A stretch of DNA of 64,000 bases from the NCBI RefSeq assembly GCF_052857255.1, contig NW_027526668.1:1-64000 (forward strand), given 5' to 3'. Origin of the DNA: Amblyomma americanum (taxonomy: Eukaryota > Arthropoda > Arachnida > Ixodida > Ixodidae). Of this stretch, positions 48,245 through 61,100 are shown in pieces (the stretch's first letter is position 1; each line of letters starts with the position of its first letter). The position numbers and the translations under genes were made by a program. The notes beneath the pieces were generated by a model. That model was not told the origin of the DNA, searched no databases, and was given only the letters and a program-made list of their open reading frames with translations.

Positions 48245-51200
48245 GTTGTTTTGAGCCGGAATACATGTTTTCGCACAGTTCTGAGAGAAAAAGTTTTATC
48301 TTTCTCTCGTATACTCTTCGAAGACTTGTAAAATCGATGCTCGTGAATCTTGCTAGTTTCGATCTAAAACGATGTATCCCGTTGTTTTGAGCCGGAATAC
48401 AAGTTTTCGCACAGTTCTGAGAGAAAAAGTTTTATCTTTCTCTCGTATACTCTTCGAAGACTTGTAAAATCGATGCTCGTGAATCTTGCTAGTTTCGATC
48501 TAAAACGATGTATCCCGTTGTTTTGAGCCGGAATACAAGTTTTCGCACAATTCTGAGAGAAAAAGTTTACACCGTTCTCTCGTGTACTCTTCGAGGACTT
48601 GTAAAATCGATGCTCCTGAATCTTGCTAGTTTCGATCTAAAACGATGTATCCCGTTGTTTTGAGCCGGAATACGAGTTTTCGCGCAGTTCTGAGAGAAAA
48701 AGTTTACACCTTTCTTTCGTATACTCTTCGAAGACTTGTAATATCGATGCTCGTGAATCTTGCTAGTTTCTATCTAAAACGATGTATCCCGTTTTTTTGA
48801 GCCGGAATACAAGTTTTCGCACAGTTCTGAGAGAAAAAGTTTTATCTTTCTCTCGTATACTCTTCGAAGACTTGTAAAATCGATGCTCGTGAATCTTGCT
48901 AGTTTCGATCTAAAACGATGTATCCCGTTGTTTTGAGCCGGAATACAAGTTTTCGCACAGTTCTGAGAGAAAAAGTTTACACCGTTCTCTCGTGTACTCT
49001 TCGAGGCCTTGTAAAATCGATGCTCGTGAATCTTGCTAGTTTCGATCTAAAACGATGTATCCCGTTGTTTTGAGCCGGAATACAAGTTTTCGCACAGTTC
49101 TGAGAGAAAAAGTTTTATCTTTCTCTCGTATACTCTTCGAAGACTTGTAAAATGGATGCTCGTGAATCTTGCTAGTTTCGATCTAAAACGATGTATCCCG
49201 TTGTTTTGAGCCGGAATACAAGTTTTCGCACAGTTCTGAGAGAAAAAGTTTTATCTTTCTCTCGTATACTCTTCGAAGACTTGTAAAATCGATGCTCGTG
49301 AATCTTGCTAGTTTCGATCTAAAACGATGTATCCCGTTGTTTTGAGCCGGAATACAAGTTTTCGCACAGTTCTGAGAGAAAAAGTTTACACCGTTCTCTC
49401 GTGTACTCTTCGAGGACTTGTAAAATCGATGCTCGTGAATCTTGCTAGTTTCGATCTAAAACGATGTATCCCTTTGTTTTGAGCCGGAATACAAGTTTTC
49501 GCACAGTTCTGAGAGAAAAAGTTTACACTGTTCTCTCGTGTACTCTTCGAGGACTTGTAAAATCGATGCTCGTGAATCTTGCTAGTTTCGATCTAAAACG
49601 ATGTATCCCGTTGTTTTGAGCCGGAATACAAGTTTTCGCACAGTTCTGAGAGAAAAAGTTTTATCTTTCTCTCGTATACTCCTCGAAGACTTGTAAAATC
49701 GATGCTCGTGAATCTTGCTAGTTTCGATCTAAAACGATGTATCCCGTTGTTTTGAGCCGGAATACAAGTTTTCGCACAGTTCTGAGAGAAAAAGTTTACA
49801 CCGCTCTCTCGTGTACTCTTCGAGGACTTGTAAAATCGATGCTCGTGAATCTTGCTAGTTTGGATCTAAACCGATGTATCCCGTTGTTTTGAGCCGGAAT
49901 ACAAGTTTTCGCACAGTTCTGAGAGAAAAAGTTTTATCTTTCTCTCGTATACTCTTCGAAGACTTGTAAAATCGATGCTCGTGAATCTTGCTAGTTTCGA
50001 TCTAAAACGATGTATCCCGTTGTTTTGAGCCGGAATACAAGTTTTCGCACAGTTCTGAGAGAAAAAGTTTTATCTTTCTCTCGTATACTCTTCGAAGACT
50101 TGTAAAATCGATGCTCGTGAATCTTGCTAGTTTCGATCTAAAACGATGTATCCCGTTGTTTTGAGCCGGAATACAAGTTTTCGCACAGTTCTGAGAGAAA
50201 AAGTTTTATCTTTCTCTCGTATACTCTTCGAAGACTTGTAAAATCGATGCTCGTGAATCTTGCTAGTTTCGATCTAAAACGATGTATCCCGTTGTTTTGA
50301 GCCGGAATACAAGTTTTCGCACAGTTCTGAGAGAAAAAGTTTACACCGTTCTCTCGTGTACTCTTCGAGGACTTGTAAAATCGATGCTCGTGAATCTTGC
50401 TAGTTTCGATCTAAAACGATGTATCCCGTTGTTTTGAGCCGGAATACAAGTTTTCGCACAGTTCTGAGAGAAAAAGTTTTATCTTTCTCTCGTATACTCT
50501 TCGAAGACTTGTAAAATCGATGCTCGTGAATCTTGCTAGTTTCGATCTAAAACGATGTATCCCGTTGTTTTGAGCCGGAATACAAGTTTTCGCACAGTTC
50601 TGAGAGAAAAAGTTTTATCTTTCTCTCGTATACTCTTCGAAGACTTGTAAAATCGATGCTCGTGAATCTTGCTAGTTTTGATCTAAAACGATGTATCCCG
50701 TTGTTTTGAGCCGGAATACAAGTTTTCGCACAGTTCTGAGAGAAAAAGTTTACACCGTTCTCTCGTGTACTCTTCGAGGACTTGTAAAATCGATGCTCGT
50801 GAATCTTGCTAGTTTCGATCTAAAACGATGTATCCCGTTGTTTTGAGCCGGAATACAAGTTTTCGCACAGTTCTGAGAGAAAAAGTTTTATCTTTCTCTC
50901 CTATACTCTTCGAAGACTTGTAAAATTGATGCTCGTGAATCTTGCTAGTTTCGATCTAAAACGATGTATCCCGTTGTTTTGAGCCGGAATACAAGTTTTC
51001 GCACAGTTCTGAGAGAAAAAGTTTTATCTTTCTCTCGTATACTCTTCGAAGACTTGTAAAATCGATGCTCGTGAATCTTGCTAGTTTCGATCTAAAACGA
51101 TGTATCCCGTTGTTTTGAACCGGAATACAGGTTTTCGCACAGTTCTGAGAGAAAAAGTTTTCACCGTTCTCTCGTGTACTCTTCGAGGACTTGTAAAATC

Positions 51201-51439
51201 GATGCTCGTGAATCTTGCTAGTTTCGATCTAAAACGATGTATCCCGTTGTTTTGAGCCGGAATACAAGTTTTCGCACAGTTCTGAGAGAAAAAGTTTTAT
51301 CTTTCTCTCGTATACTCTTCGAAGACTTGTAAAATCGATGCTCGTGAATCTTGCTAGTTTCGATCTAAAACGATGTATCCCGTTGTATTGAGCCGGAATA
51401 CAACTTTTCGCGCAGTTCTGAGAGAAAAAGTTTACACCT
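48166..51439 (+). repeat. Large tandem segmental duplication, copy 2 (3274 bp, five monomers shorter)
   Basis: The order matches copy 1 from the D end (48.22 kb) through the H monomer at 49860, then resumes at TTGAACCGG (51115, against 47841 in copy 1). After H, copy 1 has 14 monomers before the ACAGG variant and copy 2 has 9, so five monomers (682 bp) were lost in copy 2 or gained in copy 1. Isolated differences exist, for example CTCCTATAC near 50900, CTATTCG near 47088 in copy 1 only, and TTTCACTCG near 44892 in copy 1 only. Confidence 0.82.
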
Positions 51440-54400
51440 TTCTCTCGTCTACTCTTCGACGACTTGTAAAATCGATGCTCGTGAATCTTGCTAGTTTTGA
51501 CCTAAAACGATGTATCCCGTTGTTTTGAGCCGGAATACAAGTTTTCGCACAGTTCTGAGAGAAAAAGTTTGCACCATTCTCTCGTCTACTCTTCGACGAC
51601 TTGTAAAATCGATGCTCGTGAATCTTGCTAGTTTCGAACTAAAATGATGTATCCCGTTGTTTTGAGCCGGAATACATGTTTTCGCACAGTTCTGAGAGAA
51701 AAAGTTTTATCTTTCTCTCGTATACTCTTCGAAGACTTGTAAAATCGATGCTCGTGAATCTTGCTAGTTTCGATCTAAAACGATGTATCCCGTTGTTTTG
51801 AGCCGGAATACAAGTTTTCGCACAGTTCTGAGAGAAAAAGTTTTATCTTTCTCTCGTATACTCTTCGAAGACTTGTAAAATCGATGCTCGTGAATCTTGC
51901 TAGTTTCGATCTAAAACGATGTATCCCGTTGTATTGAGCCGGAATACAACTTTTCGCGCAGTTCTGAGAGAAAAAGTTTACACCTTTCTCTCGTCTACTC
52001 TTCGACGACTTGTAAAATCGATGCTCGTGAATCTTGCTAGTTTTGACCTAAAACGATGTATCCCGTTGTTTTGAGCCGGAATACAAGTTTTCGCACAGTT
52101 CTGAGAGAAAAAGTTTGCACCATTCTCTCGTCTACTCTTCGACGACTTGTAAAATCGATGCTCGTGAATCTTGCTAGTTTCGAACTAAAATGATGTATCC
52201 CGTTGTTTTGAGCCGGAATACATGTTTTCGCACAGTTCTGAGAGAAAAAGTTTTATCTTTCTCTCGTATACTCTTCGAAGACTTGTAAAATCGATGCTCG
52301 TGAATCTTGCTAGTTTCGATCTAAAACGATGTATCCCGTTGTTTTGAGCCGGAATACAAGTTTTCGCACAGTTCTGAGAGAAAACGTTTACACCGTTCTC
52401 TCGTGTACTCTTCGAGGACTTGTAAAATTGATGCTCGTGAATCTTGCTAGTTTCGATCTAAAACAATGTATCCCGTTGTTTTGAGCCGGAATACAAGTTT
52501 TCGCACAGTTCTGAGAGAAAAAGTTTTATCTTTCTCTCGTATACTCTTCGAAGACTTGTAAAATCGATGCTCGTGAATCTTGCTAGTTTCGATCTAAAAC
52601 GATGTATCCCGTTGTTTTGAGCCGGAATACAAGTTTTCGCACAGTTCTGAGAGAAAAAGTTTTATCTTTCTCTCGTATACTCTTCGAAGACTTGTAAAAT
52701 CGATGCTCGTGAATCTTGCTAGTTTCGATATAAAACGATGTATCCCGTTGTTTTGAGCCGGAATACAAGTTTTCGCACAGTTCTGAGAGAAAAAGTTTTA
52801 TCTTTCTCTCGTATACTCTCCGAAGACTTCTAAAATCGATGCTCGTGAATCTTGCTAGTTTCGATCTAAAACGATGTATCCCGTTGTTTTGAGCCGGAAT
52901 ACAAGTTTTCGCGCAGTTCTGAGAGAAAAAGTTTGCACCTTTCGACTACTTTTCGACGACTTGTAAAATCGATGCTCGTGAATCTTGCTAGTTTCGACCT
53001 AAAACGATGTATCCCGTTGTTTTGAGCCGGAATACAAGTTTTCGCACAGTTCTGAGAGAAAAAGTTTTATCTTTCTCTCGTATACTCTTCGAAGACTTGT
53101 AAAATCGATGCTCGTGAATCTTGCTAGTTTCGATCTAAAACGATGTATCCCGTTGTATTGAGCCGGAATACAACTTTTCGCGCAGTTCTGAGAGAAAAAG
53201 TTTACACCTTTCTCTCGTCTACTCTTCGACGACTTGTGAAATCGATGCTCGTGATTCTTGCTAGTTTTGACCTAAAACGATGTATCCCGTTGTTTTGAGC
53301 CGGAATACAAGTTTTCGCACAGTTCTGAGAGAAAAAGTTTGCATCATTCTCTCGCCTACTCTTCGACGACTTGTAAAATCGATGCTCGTGAATCTTGCTA
53401 GTTTCGAACTAAAATGATGTATCCCGTTGTTTTGAGCCGGAATACATGTTTTCGCACAGTTCTGAGAGAAAAAGTTTTATCTTTCTCTCGTATACTCTTC
53501 GAAGACTTGTAAAATCGATGCTCGTGAATCTTGCTAGTTTCGATCTAAAACGATGTATCCCGTTGTATTGAGCCGGAATACAACTTTTCGCGCAGTTCTG
53601 AGAGAAAAAGTTTACACCTTTCTCTCGTCTACTCTTCGACGACTTGTAAAATCGATGCTCGTGAATCTTGCTAGTTTTGACCTAAAACGATGTATCCCGT
53701 TGTTTTGAGCCGGAATACAAGTTTTCGCACAGTTCTGAGAGAAAAAGTTTGCACCATTCTCTCGTCTACTCTTCGACGACTTGTAAAATCGATGCTCGTG
53801 AATCTTGCTAGTTTCGAACTAAAATGATGTATCCCGTTGTTTTGAGCCGGAATACATTTTTTCGCACAGTTCTGAGAGAAAAAGTTTTATCTTTCTCTCG
53901 TATACTCTTCGAAGACTTGTAAAATCGATGCTCGTGAATCTTGCTAGTTTCGATCTAAAACGATGTATCCCGTTGGTTTGAGCCGGAATACAAGTTTTCG
54001 CACAGTTCTGAGAGAAAACGTTTACACCGTTCTCTCGTGTACTCTTCGAGGACTTGTAAAATTGATGCTCGTGAATCTTGCTAGTTTCGATCTAAAACGA
54101 TGTATCCCGTTGTTTTGAGCCGGAATACAAGTTTTCGCACAGTTCTGAGAGAAAAAGTTTTATCTTTCTCTCGTATACTCTTCGAAGACTTGTAAAATCG
54201 ATGCTCGTGAATCTTGCTAGTTTCGATCTAAAACAATGTATCCCGTTGTTTTGAGCCGGAATACAAGTTTTCGCACAGTTCTGAGAGAAAACGTTTTATC
54301 TTTCTCTCGTATACTCTTCGAAGACTTGTAAAATCGATGCTCGTGAATCTTGCTAGTTTCGATCTAAAACGATGTATCCCGTTGTTTTGAGCCGGAATAC

Positions 54401-56240
54401 AAGTTTTCGCACAGTTCTGAGAGAAAAAGTTTTATCTTTCTCTCGTATACTCTTCGAAGACTTGTAAAATCGATGCTCGTGAATCTTGCTAGTTTCGATC
54501 TAAAACGATGTATCCCGTTGTTTTGAGCCGGAATACAAGTTTTCGCACAGTTCTGAGAGAAAAAGTTTTATCTTTCTCTCGTATACTCTCCGAAGACTTC
54601 TAAAATCGATGCTCGTGAATCTTGCTAGTTTCGATCTAAAACGATGTATCCCGTTGTTTTGAGCCGGAATACAAGTTTTCGCACAGTTCTGAGAGAAAAA
54701 GTTTTATCTTTCTCTCGTATACTCTTCGAAGACTTGTAAAATCGATGCTCGTGAATCTTGCTAGTTTCGATCTAAAACGATGTATCCCGTTGTTTTGAGC
54801 CGGAATACAAGTTTTCGCACAGTTCTGAGAGAAAAAGTTTTATCTTTCTCTCGTATACTCTCCGAAGACTTCTAAAATCGATGCTCGTGAATCTTGCTAG
54901 TTTCGATCTAAAACGATGTATCCCGTTGTTTTGAGCCGGAATACAAGTTTTCGCGCAGTTCTGAGAGAAAAAGTTTGCACCTTTCGACTACTTTTCGACG
55001 ACTTGTAAAATCGATGCTCGTGAATCTTGCTAGTTTCGACCTAAAACGATGTATCCCGTTGTATTGAGCCGGAATACAACTTTTCGCGCAGTTCTGAGAG
55101 AAAAAGTTTACACCTTTCTCTCGTCTACTCTTCGACGACTTGTAAAATCGATGCTCGTGAATCTTGCTAGTTTTGACCTAAAACGATGTATCCCGTTGTT
55201 TTGAGCCGGAATACAAGTTTTCGCACAGTTCTGAGAGAAAAAGTTTGCACCATTCTCTCGTCTACTCTTCGACGACTTGTAAAATCGATGCTCGTGAATC
55301 TTGCTAGTTTCGAACTAAAATGATGTATCCCGTTGTTTTGAGCCGGAATACATGTTTTCGCACAGTTCTGAGAGAAAAAGTTTTATCTTTCTCTCGTATA
55401 CTCTTCGAAGACTTGTAAAATCGATGCTCGTGAATCTTGCTAGTTTCGATCTAAAACGATGTATCCCGTTGTATTGAGCCGGAATACAACTTTTCGCGCA
55501 GTTCTGAGAGAAAAAGTTTACACCTTTCTCTCGTCTACTCTTCGACGACTTGTAAAATCGATGCTCGTGAATCTTGCTAGTTTTGACCTAAAACGATGTA
55601 TCCCGTTGTTTTGAGCCGGAATACAAGTTTTCGCACAGTTCTGAGAGAAAAAGTTTGCACCATTCTCTCGTCTACTCTTCGACGACTTGTAAAATCGATG
55701 CTCGTGAATCTTGCTAGTTTCGAACTAAAATGATGTATCCCGTTGTTTTGAGCCGGAATACATTTTTTCGCACAGTTCTGAGAGAAAAAGTTTTATCTTT
55801 CTCTCGTATACTCTTCGAAGACTTGTAAAATCGATGCTCGTGAATCTTGCTAGTTTCGATCTAAAACGATGTATCCCGTTGGTTTGAGCCGGAATACAAG
55901 TTTTCGCACAGTTCTGAGAGAAAACGTTTACACCGTTCTCTCGTGTACTCTTCGAGGACTTGTAAAATTGATGCTCGTGAATCTTGCTAGTTTCGATCTA
56001 AAACGATGTATCCCGTTGTTTTGAGCCGGAATACAAGTTTTCGCACAGTTCTGAGAGAAAAAGTTTTATCTTTCTCTCGTATACTCTTCGAAGACTTGTA
56101 AAATCGATGCTCGTGAATCTTGCTAGTTTCGATCTAAAACGATGTATCCCGTTGTTTTGAGCCGGAATACAAGTTTTCGCACAGTTTTGAGAGAAAAAGT
56201 TTTATCTTTCTCTCGTATACTCTTCGAAGACTTGTAAAAT
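51440..56240 (+). repeat. Satellite array, C'/D/A and G/F modules with a 1.9-kb duplication
   Basis: The C'-D-A module recurs at about 51.4, 51.9, 53.1, 53.6, 55.1 and 55.5 kb. The variant AATACATTTTTTCG is at 53851 and 55757 (offset 1906 bp, 14 monomers). It is followed in both by CCCGTTGGTTTGAG and a B monomer with AAAACGTTT and AAATTGATG. The F variant TTCGACTACTTTT is at 52941 and 54983 (offset 2042 bp, 15 monomers). G monomers at about 54585 and 54857 are two monomers apart, a local expansion. A single variant AACAATG lies near 52465 and 54234. No genes. Confidence 0.85.
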
Positions 56241-56963
56241 CGATGCCCGTGAATCTTGCTAGTTTCGATCTAAAACGATGTATCCCGTTGTTTTGAGCCA
56301 GAATACAAGTTTTTGCACAGTTCTGAGAGAAAAAGTTTTATCTTTCTCTCGTATACTCTTCGAAGACTTGTAAAATCGATGCTCGTGAATCTTGCTAGTT
56401 TCGATCTAAAACGATGTATCTTGTTGTTTTGAGCCGGAATACAAGTTTTCGCACAGTTCTGAGAGAAAAAGTTTTATCTTTCTCTCGTATACTCTCCGAA
56501 GACTTCTAAAATCGATGCTCGTGAATCTTGCTAGTTTCGATCTAAAACGATGTATCCCGTTGTTTTGAGCCGGAATACAAGTTTTCGCACAGTTCTGAGA
56601 GAAAAAGTTTGCACCATTCTCTCGTCTACTCTTCGACGACTTGTAAAATCGATGCTCGTGAATCTTGCTAGTTTCGAACTAAAATGATGTATCCCGTTGT
56701 TTTGAGCCGGAATACATGTTTTCGCACAGTTCTGAGAGAAAAAGTTTTATCTTTCTCTCGTATACTCTTCGAAGACTTGTAAAATCGATGCTCGTGAATC
56801 TTGCTAGTTTCGATCTAAAACGATGTATCCCGTTGTTTTGAGCCGGAATACAAGTTTTCGCACAGTTCTGAGAGAAAAAGTTTTATCTTTCTCTCGTATA
56901 CTCTTCGAAGACTTGTAAAATTGATGCTCGTGAATCTTGCTAGTTTCGATCTAAAACGATGTA

Positions 56964-57099
56964 TCCCGTTGTTTTGAGCCGGAATACAAGTTTTCGCACA
57001 GTTCTGAGAGAAAAAGTTTTATCTTTCTCTCGTATACTCTCCGAAGACTTCTAAAATCGATGCTCGTGAATCTTGCTAGTTTCGATCTAAAACGATGTA
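56964..57099 (+). repeat. Reference class G monomer (136 bp)
   Basis: Class G is an A-type monomer with CTCTCCGAAGACTTCTAAAA, three changes within 13 bases that always occur together. Copies are near 40553, 43678, 52815, 54585, 54857, 56490, 57040, 58260 and 58808, all in the right-hand domain. It usually precedes F. Confidence 0.88.
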
Positions 57100-57232
57100 T
57101 CCCGTTGTTTTGAGCCGGAATACAAGTTTTCGCGCAGTTCTGAGAGAAAAAGTTTGCACCTTTCGTCTACTTTTCGACGACTTGTAAAATCGATGCTCGT
57201 GAATCTTGCTAGTTTCGACCTAAAACGATGTA
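57100..57232 (+). repeat. Reference class F monomer (133 bp, 4-bp deletion)
   Basis: Class F reads TTTGCACCTTTCGTCTACTT, lacking four bases (CTCT) present in other classes, and has GACTACTTTT or GTCTACTTTT before CGACGAC. It follows class G. Copies lie near 40665, 41890, 43790, 52935, 54975, 57160 and 58920. An older-looking relative is at about 21710. Confidence 0.88.
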
Positions 57233-57368
57233 TCCCGTTGTTTTGAGCCGGAATACAAGTTTTCGCACAGTTCTGAGAGAAAAAGTTTTATCTTTCTCTC
57301 GTATACTCTTCGAAGACTTGTAAAATCGATGCTCGTGAATCTTGCTAGTTTCGATCTAAAACGATGTA

Positions 57369-57505
57369 TCCCGTTGTATTGAGCCGGAATACAACTTTTC
57401 GCGCAGTTCTGAGAGAAAAAGTTTACACCTTTCTCTCGTCTACTCTTCGACGACTTGTAAAATCGATGCTCGTGAATCTTGCTAGTTTTGACCTAAAACG
57501 ATGTA
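57369..57505 (+). repeat. Reference class C' monomer (137 bp)
   Basis: Class C' is marked by GTTGTATTGAGCC, ACAACTTTTCGCGCAG, TTTACACCTTTCTC, GTCTACTCTTCGACGAC and TTTTGACC. The left-hand relatives at 16782, 17738 and about 19773 (class C) keep GTTGTTTTGAGCC and end CTACTTTCGACC. The change to TATTG and TTTTGACC is specific to the right-hand domain. Confidence 0.88.
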
Positions 57506-57642
57506 TCCCGTTGTTTTGAGCCGGAATACAAGTTTTCGCACAGTTCTGAGAGAAAAAGTTTGCACCATTCTCTCGTCTACTCTTCGACGACTTGTAAAAT
57601 CGATGCTCGTGAATCTTGCTAGTTTCGAACTAAAATGATGTA
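57506..57642 (+). repeat. Reference class D monomer (137 bp)
   Basis: Class D is marked by TTTGCACCATTCTC, GTCTACTCTTCGACGAC and GAACTAAAATG just before the next TCCCG. In the right-hand domain it nearly always follows C' and precedes an A monomer with ACATGTTTTCGCACAG. In the left-hand domain the end reads AAAATGGTG and the next monomer is class E. Confidence 0.88.
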
Positions 57643-58009
57643 TCCCGTTGTTTTGAGCCGGAATACATGTTTTCGCACAGTTCTGAGAGAAAAGGTTTTA
57701 TCTTTCTCTCGTATACTCTTCGAAGACTTGTAAAATCGATGCTCGTGAATCTTGCTAGTTTCGATCTAAAACGATGTATCCCGTTGTTTTGAGCCGGAAT
57801 ACAAGTTTTCGCACAGTTCTGAGAGAAAAAGTTTTATCTTTCTCTCGTATACTCTTCGAAGACTTGTAAAATCGATGCTCGTGAATCTTGCTAGTTTCGA
57901 TCTAAAACGATGTATCCCGTTGTTTTGAGCCGGAATACAAGTTTTCGCACAATTCTGAGAGAAAAAGTTTACACCGTTCTCTCGTGTACTCTTCGAAGAC
58001 TTGTAAAAT

Positions 58010-59765
58010 CGATGCCCGTGAATCTTGCTAGTTTCGATCTAAAACGATGTATCCCGTTGTTTTGAGCCAGAATACAAGTTTTTGCACAGTTCTGAGAGAA
58101 AAAGTTTTATCTTTCTCTCGTATACTCTTCGAAGACTTGTAAAATCGATGCTCGTGAATCTTGCTAGTTTCGATCTAAAACGATGTATCTTGTTGTTTTG
58201 AGCCGGAATACAAGTTTTCGCACAGTTCTGAGAGAAAAAGTTTTATCTTTCTCTCGTATACTCTCCGAAGACTTCTAAAATCGATGCTCGTGAATCTTGC
58301 TAGTTTCGATCTAAAACGATGTATCCCGTTGTTTTGAGCCGGAATACAAGTTTTCGCACAGTTCTGAGAGAAAAAGTTTGCACCATTCTCTCGTCTACTC
58401 TTCGACGACTTGTAAAATCGATGCTCGTGAATCTTGCTAGTTTCGAACTAAAATGATGTATCCCGTTGTTTTGAGCCGGAATACATGTTTTCGCACAGTT
58501 CTGAGAGAAAAAGTTTTATCTTTCTCTCGTATACTCTTCGAAGACTTGTAAAATCGATGCTCGTGAATCTTGCTAGTTTCGATCTAAAACGATGTATCCC
58601 GTTGTTTTGAGCCGGAATACAAGTTTTCGCACAGTTCTGAGAGAAAAAGTTTTATCTTTCTCTCGTATACTCTTCGAAGACTTGTAAAATTGATGCTCGT
58701 GAATCTTGCTAGTTTCGATCTAAAACGATGTATCCCGTTGTTTTGAGCCGGAATACAAGTTTTCGCACAGTTCTGAGAGAAAAAGTTTTATCTTTCTCTC
58801 GTATACTCTCCGAAGACTTCTAAAATCGATGCTCGTGAATCTTGCTAGTTTCGATCTAAAACGATGTATCCCGTTGTTTTGAGCCGGAATACAAGTTTTC
58901 GCGCAGTTCTGAGAGAAAAAGTTTGCACCTTTCGTCTACTTTTCGACGACTTGTAAAATCGATGCTCGTGAATCTTGCTAGTTTCGACCTAAAACGATGT
59001 ATCCCGTTGTTTTGAGCCGGAATACAAGTTTTCGCACAGTTCTGAGAGAAAAAGTTTTATCTTTCTCTCGTATACTCTTCGAAGACTTGTAAAATCGATG
59101 CTCGTGAATCTTGCTAGTTTCGATCTAAAACGATGTATCCCGTTGTATTGAGCCGGAATACAACTTTTCGCGCAGTTCTGAGAGAAAAAGTTTACACCTT
59201 TCTCTCGTCTACTCTTCGACGACTTGTAAAATCGATGCTCGTGAATCTTGCTAGTTTTGACCTAAAACGATGTATCCCGTTGTTTTGAGCCGGAATACAA
59301 GTTTTCGCACAGTTCTGAGAGAAAAAGTTTGCACCATTCTCTCGTCTACTCTTCGACGACTTGTAAAATCGATGCTCGTGAATCTTGCTAGTTTCGAACT
59401 AAAATGATGTATCCCGTTGTTTTGAGCCGGAATACATGTTTTCGCACAGTTCTGAGAGAAAAGGTTTTATCTTTCTCTCGTATACTCTTCGAAGACTTGT
59501 AAAATCGATGCTCGTGAATCTTGCTAGTTTCGATCTAAAACGATGTATCCCGTTGTTTTGAGCCGGAATACAAGTTTTCGCACAGTTCTGAGAGAAAAAG
59601 TTTTATCTTTCTCTCGTATACTCTTCGAAGACTTGTAAAATCGATGCTCGTGAATCTTGCTAGTTTCGATCTAAAACGATGTATCCCGTTGTTTTGAGCC
59701 GGAATACAAGTTTTCGCACAATTCTGAGAGAAAAAGTTTACACCGTTCTCTCGTGTACTCTTCGA
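58010..59765 (+). repeat. 13-monomer tandem duplication, copy 2
   Basis: This repeats copy 1 in register, marker for marker. The register is lost at about 59766. There copy 2 continues as a normal B monomer (CGAGGAC, then GCTCCTGAATC), while copy 1 has the chimeric CGAAGAC. This places the duplication joint at 57987-57996. Confidence 0.88.
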
Positions 59766-61100
59766 GGACTTGTAAAATCGATGCTCCTGAATCTTGCTAG
59801 TTTCGATCTAATACGATGTATCCCGTTGTTTTGAGCCGGAATTCAAGTTTTCGCGCAGTTCTGAGAGAAAAAGTTTACACCTTTCTTTCGTATACTCTTC
59901 GAAGACTTGTAATATCGATGCTCGTGAATCTTGCTAGTTTCTATCTAAAACGATGTATCCCGTTTTTTTGAGCCGGAATACAAGTTTTCGCACAGTTCTG
60001 AGAGAAAAAGTTTTATCTTTCTCTCGTATACTCTTCGAAGACTTGTAAAATCGATGCTCGTGAATCTTGCTAGTTTCGATCTAAAACGATGTATCCCGTT
60101 GTTTTGAGCCGGAATACAAGTTTTCGCACAGTTCTGAGAGAAAAGTTTACACCGTTCTCTCGTGTACTCTTCGAGGCCTTGTATAATCGATGCTCGTGAA
60201 TCTTGCTAGTTTCGATCTAAAACGATGTATCCCGTTGTTTTGAGCCGGAATACAAGTTTTCGCACAGTTCTGAGAGAAAAAGTTTTATCTTTCTCTCGTA
60301 TACTCTTCGAAGACTTGTAAAATGGATGCTCGTGAATCTTGCTAGTTTCGATCTAAAACGATGTATCCCGTTGTTTTGAGCCGGAATACAAGTCTTCGCA
60401 CAGTTCTGAGAGAAAAAGTTTTATCTTTCTCTCGTATACTCTTCGAAGACTTGTAAAATCGATGCTCGTGAATATTGCTAGTTTCGATCTAAAACGATGT
60501 ATCCCGTTGTTTTGAGCCGGAATACAAGTTTTCGCACAGTTCTGAGAGAAAAAGTTTACACCGTTCTCTCGTGTACTCTTCGAGGACTTGTAAATCGATG
60601 CTCGTGAATCTTGCTAGTTTCGATCTAAAACGATGTATCCCTTTGTTTTGAGCCGGAATACAAGTTTTCGCACAGTTCTGAGAGAAAAAGTTTACACTGT
60701 TCTCTCTTGTACTCTTCGAGGACTTGTAAAATCGATGCTCGTGAATCTTGCTAGTTTCGATCTAAAACGATGTATCCCGTTGTTTTGAGCCGGAATACAA
60801 GTTTTCGCACAGTTCTGAGAGAAAAAGTTTTATCTTTCTCTCGTATACTCCTCGAAGACTTGTAAAATCGATGCTCGTGAATCTTGCTAGTTTCGATCTA
60901 AAACGATGTATCCCGTTGTTTTGAGCCGGAATACAAGTTTTCGCACAGTTCTGAGAGAAAAAGTTTACACCGCTCTCTCGTGTACTCTTCGAGGACTTGT
61001 AAAATCGATGCTCGTGAATCTTGCTAGTTTGGATCTAAACCGATGTATCCCGTTGTTTTGAGCCGGAATACAAGTTTTCGCACAGTTCTGAGAGAAAAAG
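59433..61100 (+). repeat. Third, partial copy of the 44-kb segment
   Basis: ACATGTTTTCGCAC (59433), CAATTCTGAG (59720), GCTCCTGAATC, TGTAATATCG (59908), the TTTTTTTGAGCC monomer, GAGGCCTTG, AAAATGGATGC, CCCTTTG with CACTG, ACTCCTCG and H follow in the same order as from 44307 and 48263. The offsets are about 15126 bp and 11170 bp. This copy carries more private changes (TTCAAG for ACGAG, CTAATACG, GTATAATCG, AAGTCTTCG, GTAAATCG), so it diverged earlier, evolved faster, or contains sequencing errors. Confidence 0.83.

Larger units (their letters stand above)
56241..58009 (+). repeat. 13-monomer tandem duplication, copy 1 (1769 bp)
   Basis: CGATGCCCGTG is at 56241 and 58010, GTATCTTG at 56416 and 58185, and AATTCTGAGA at 57951 and 59720. 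Every offset is exactly 1769 bp. The unit order is A with GATGCCC, A with AGCCAGAATAC and TTTTTGCAC, G, D, A, A with AATTGATG, G, F, A, C', D, A with AAAAGG, A, then B. By eye the copies are nearly identical. The last monomer (57930-58009) is a B/A chimera. Confidence 0.88.
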
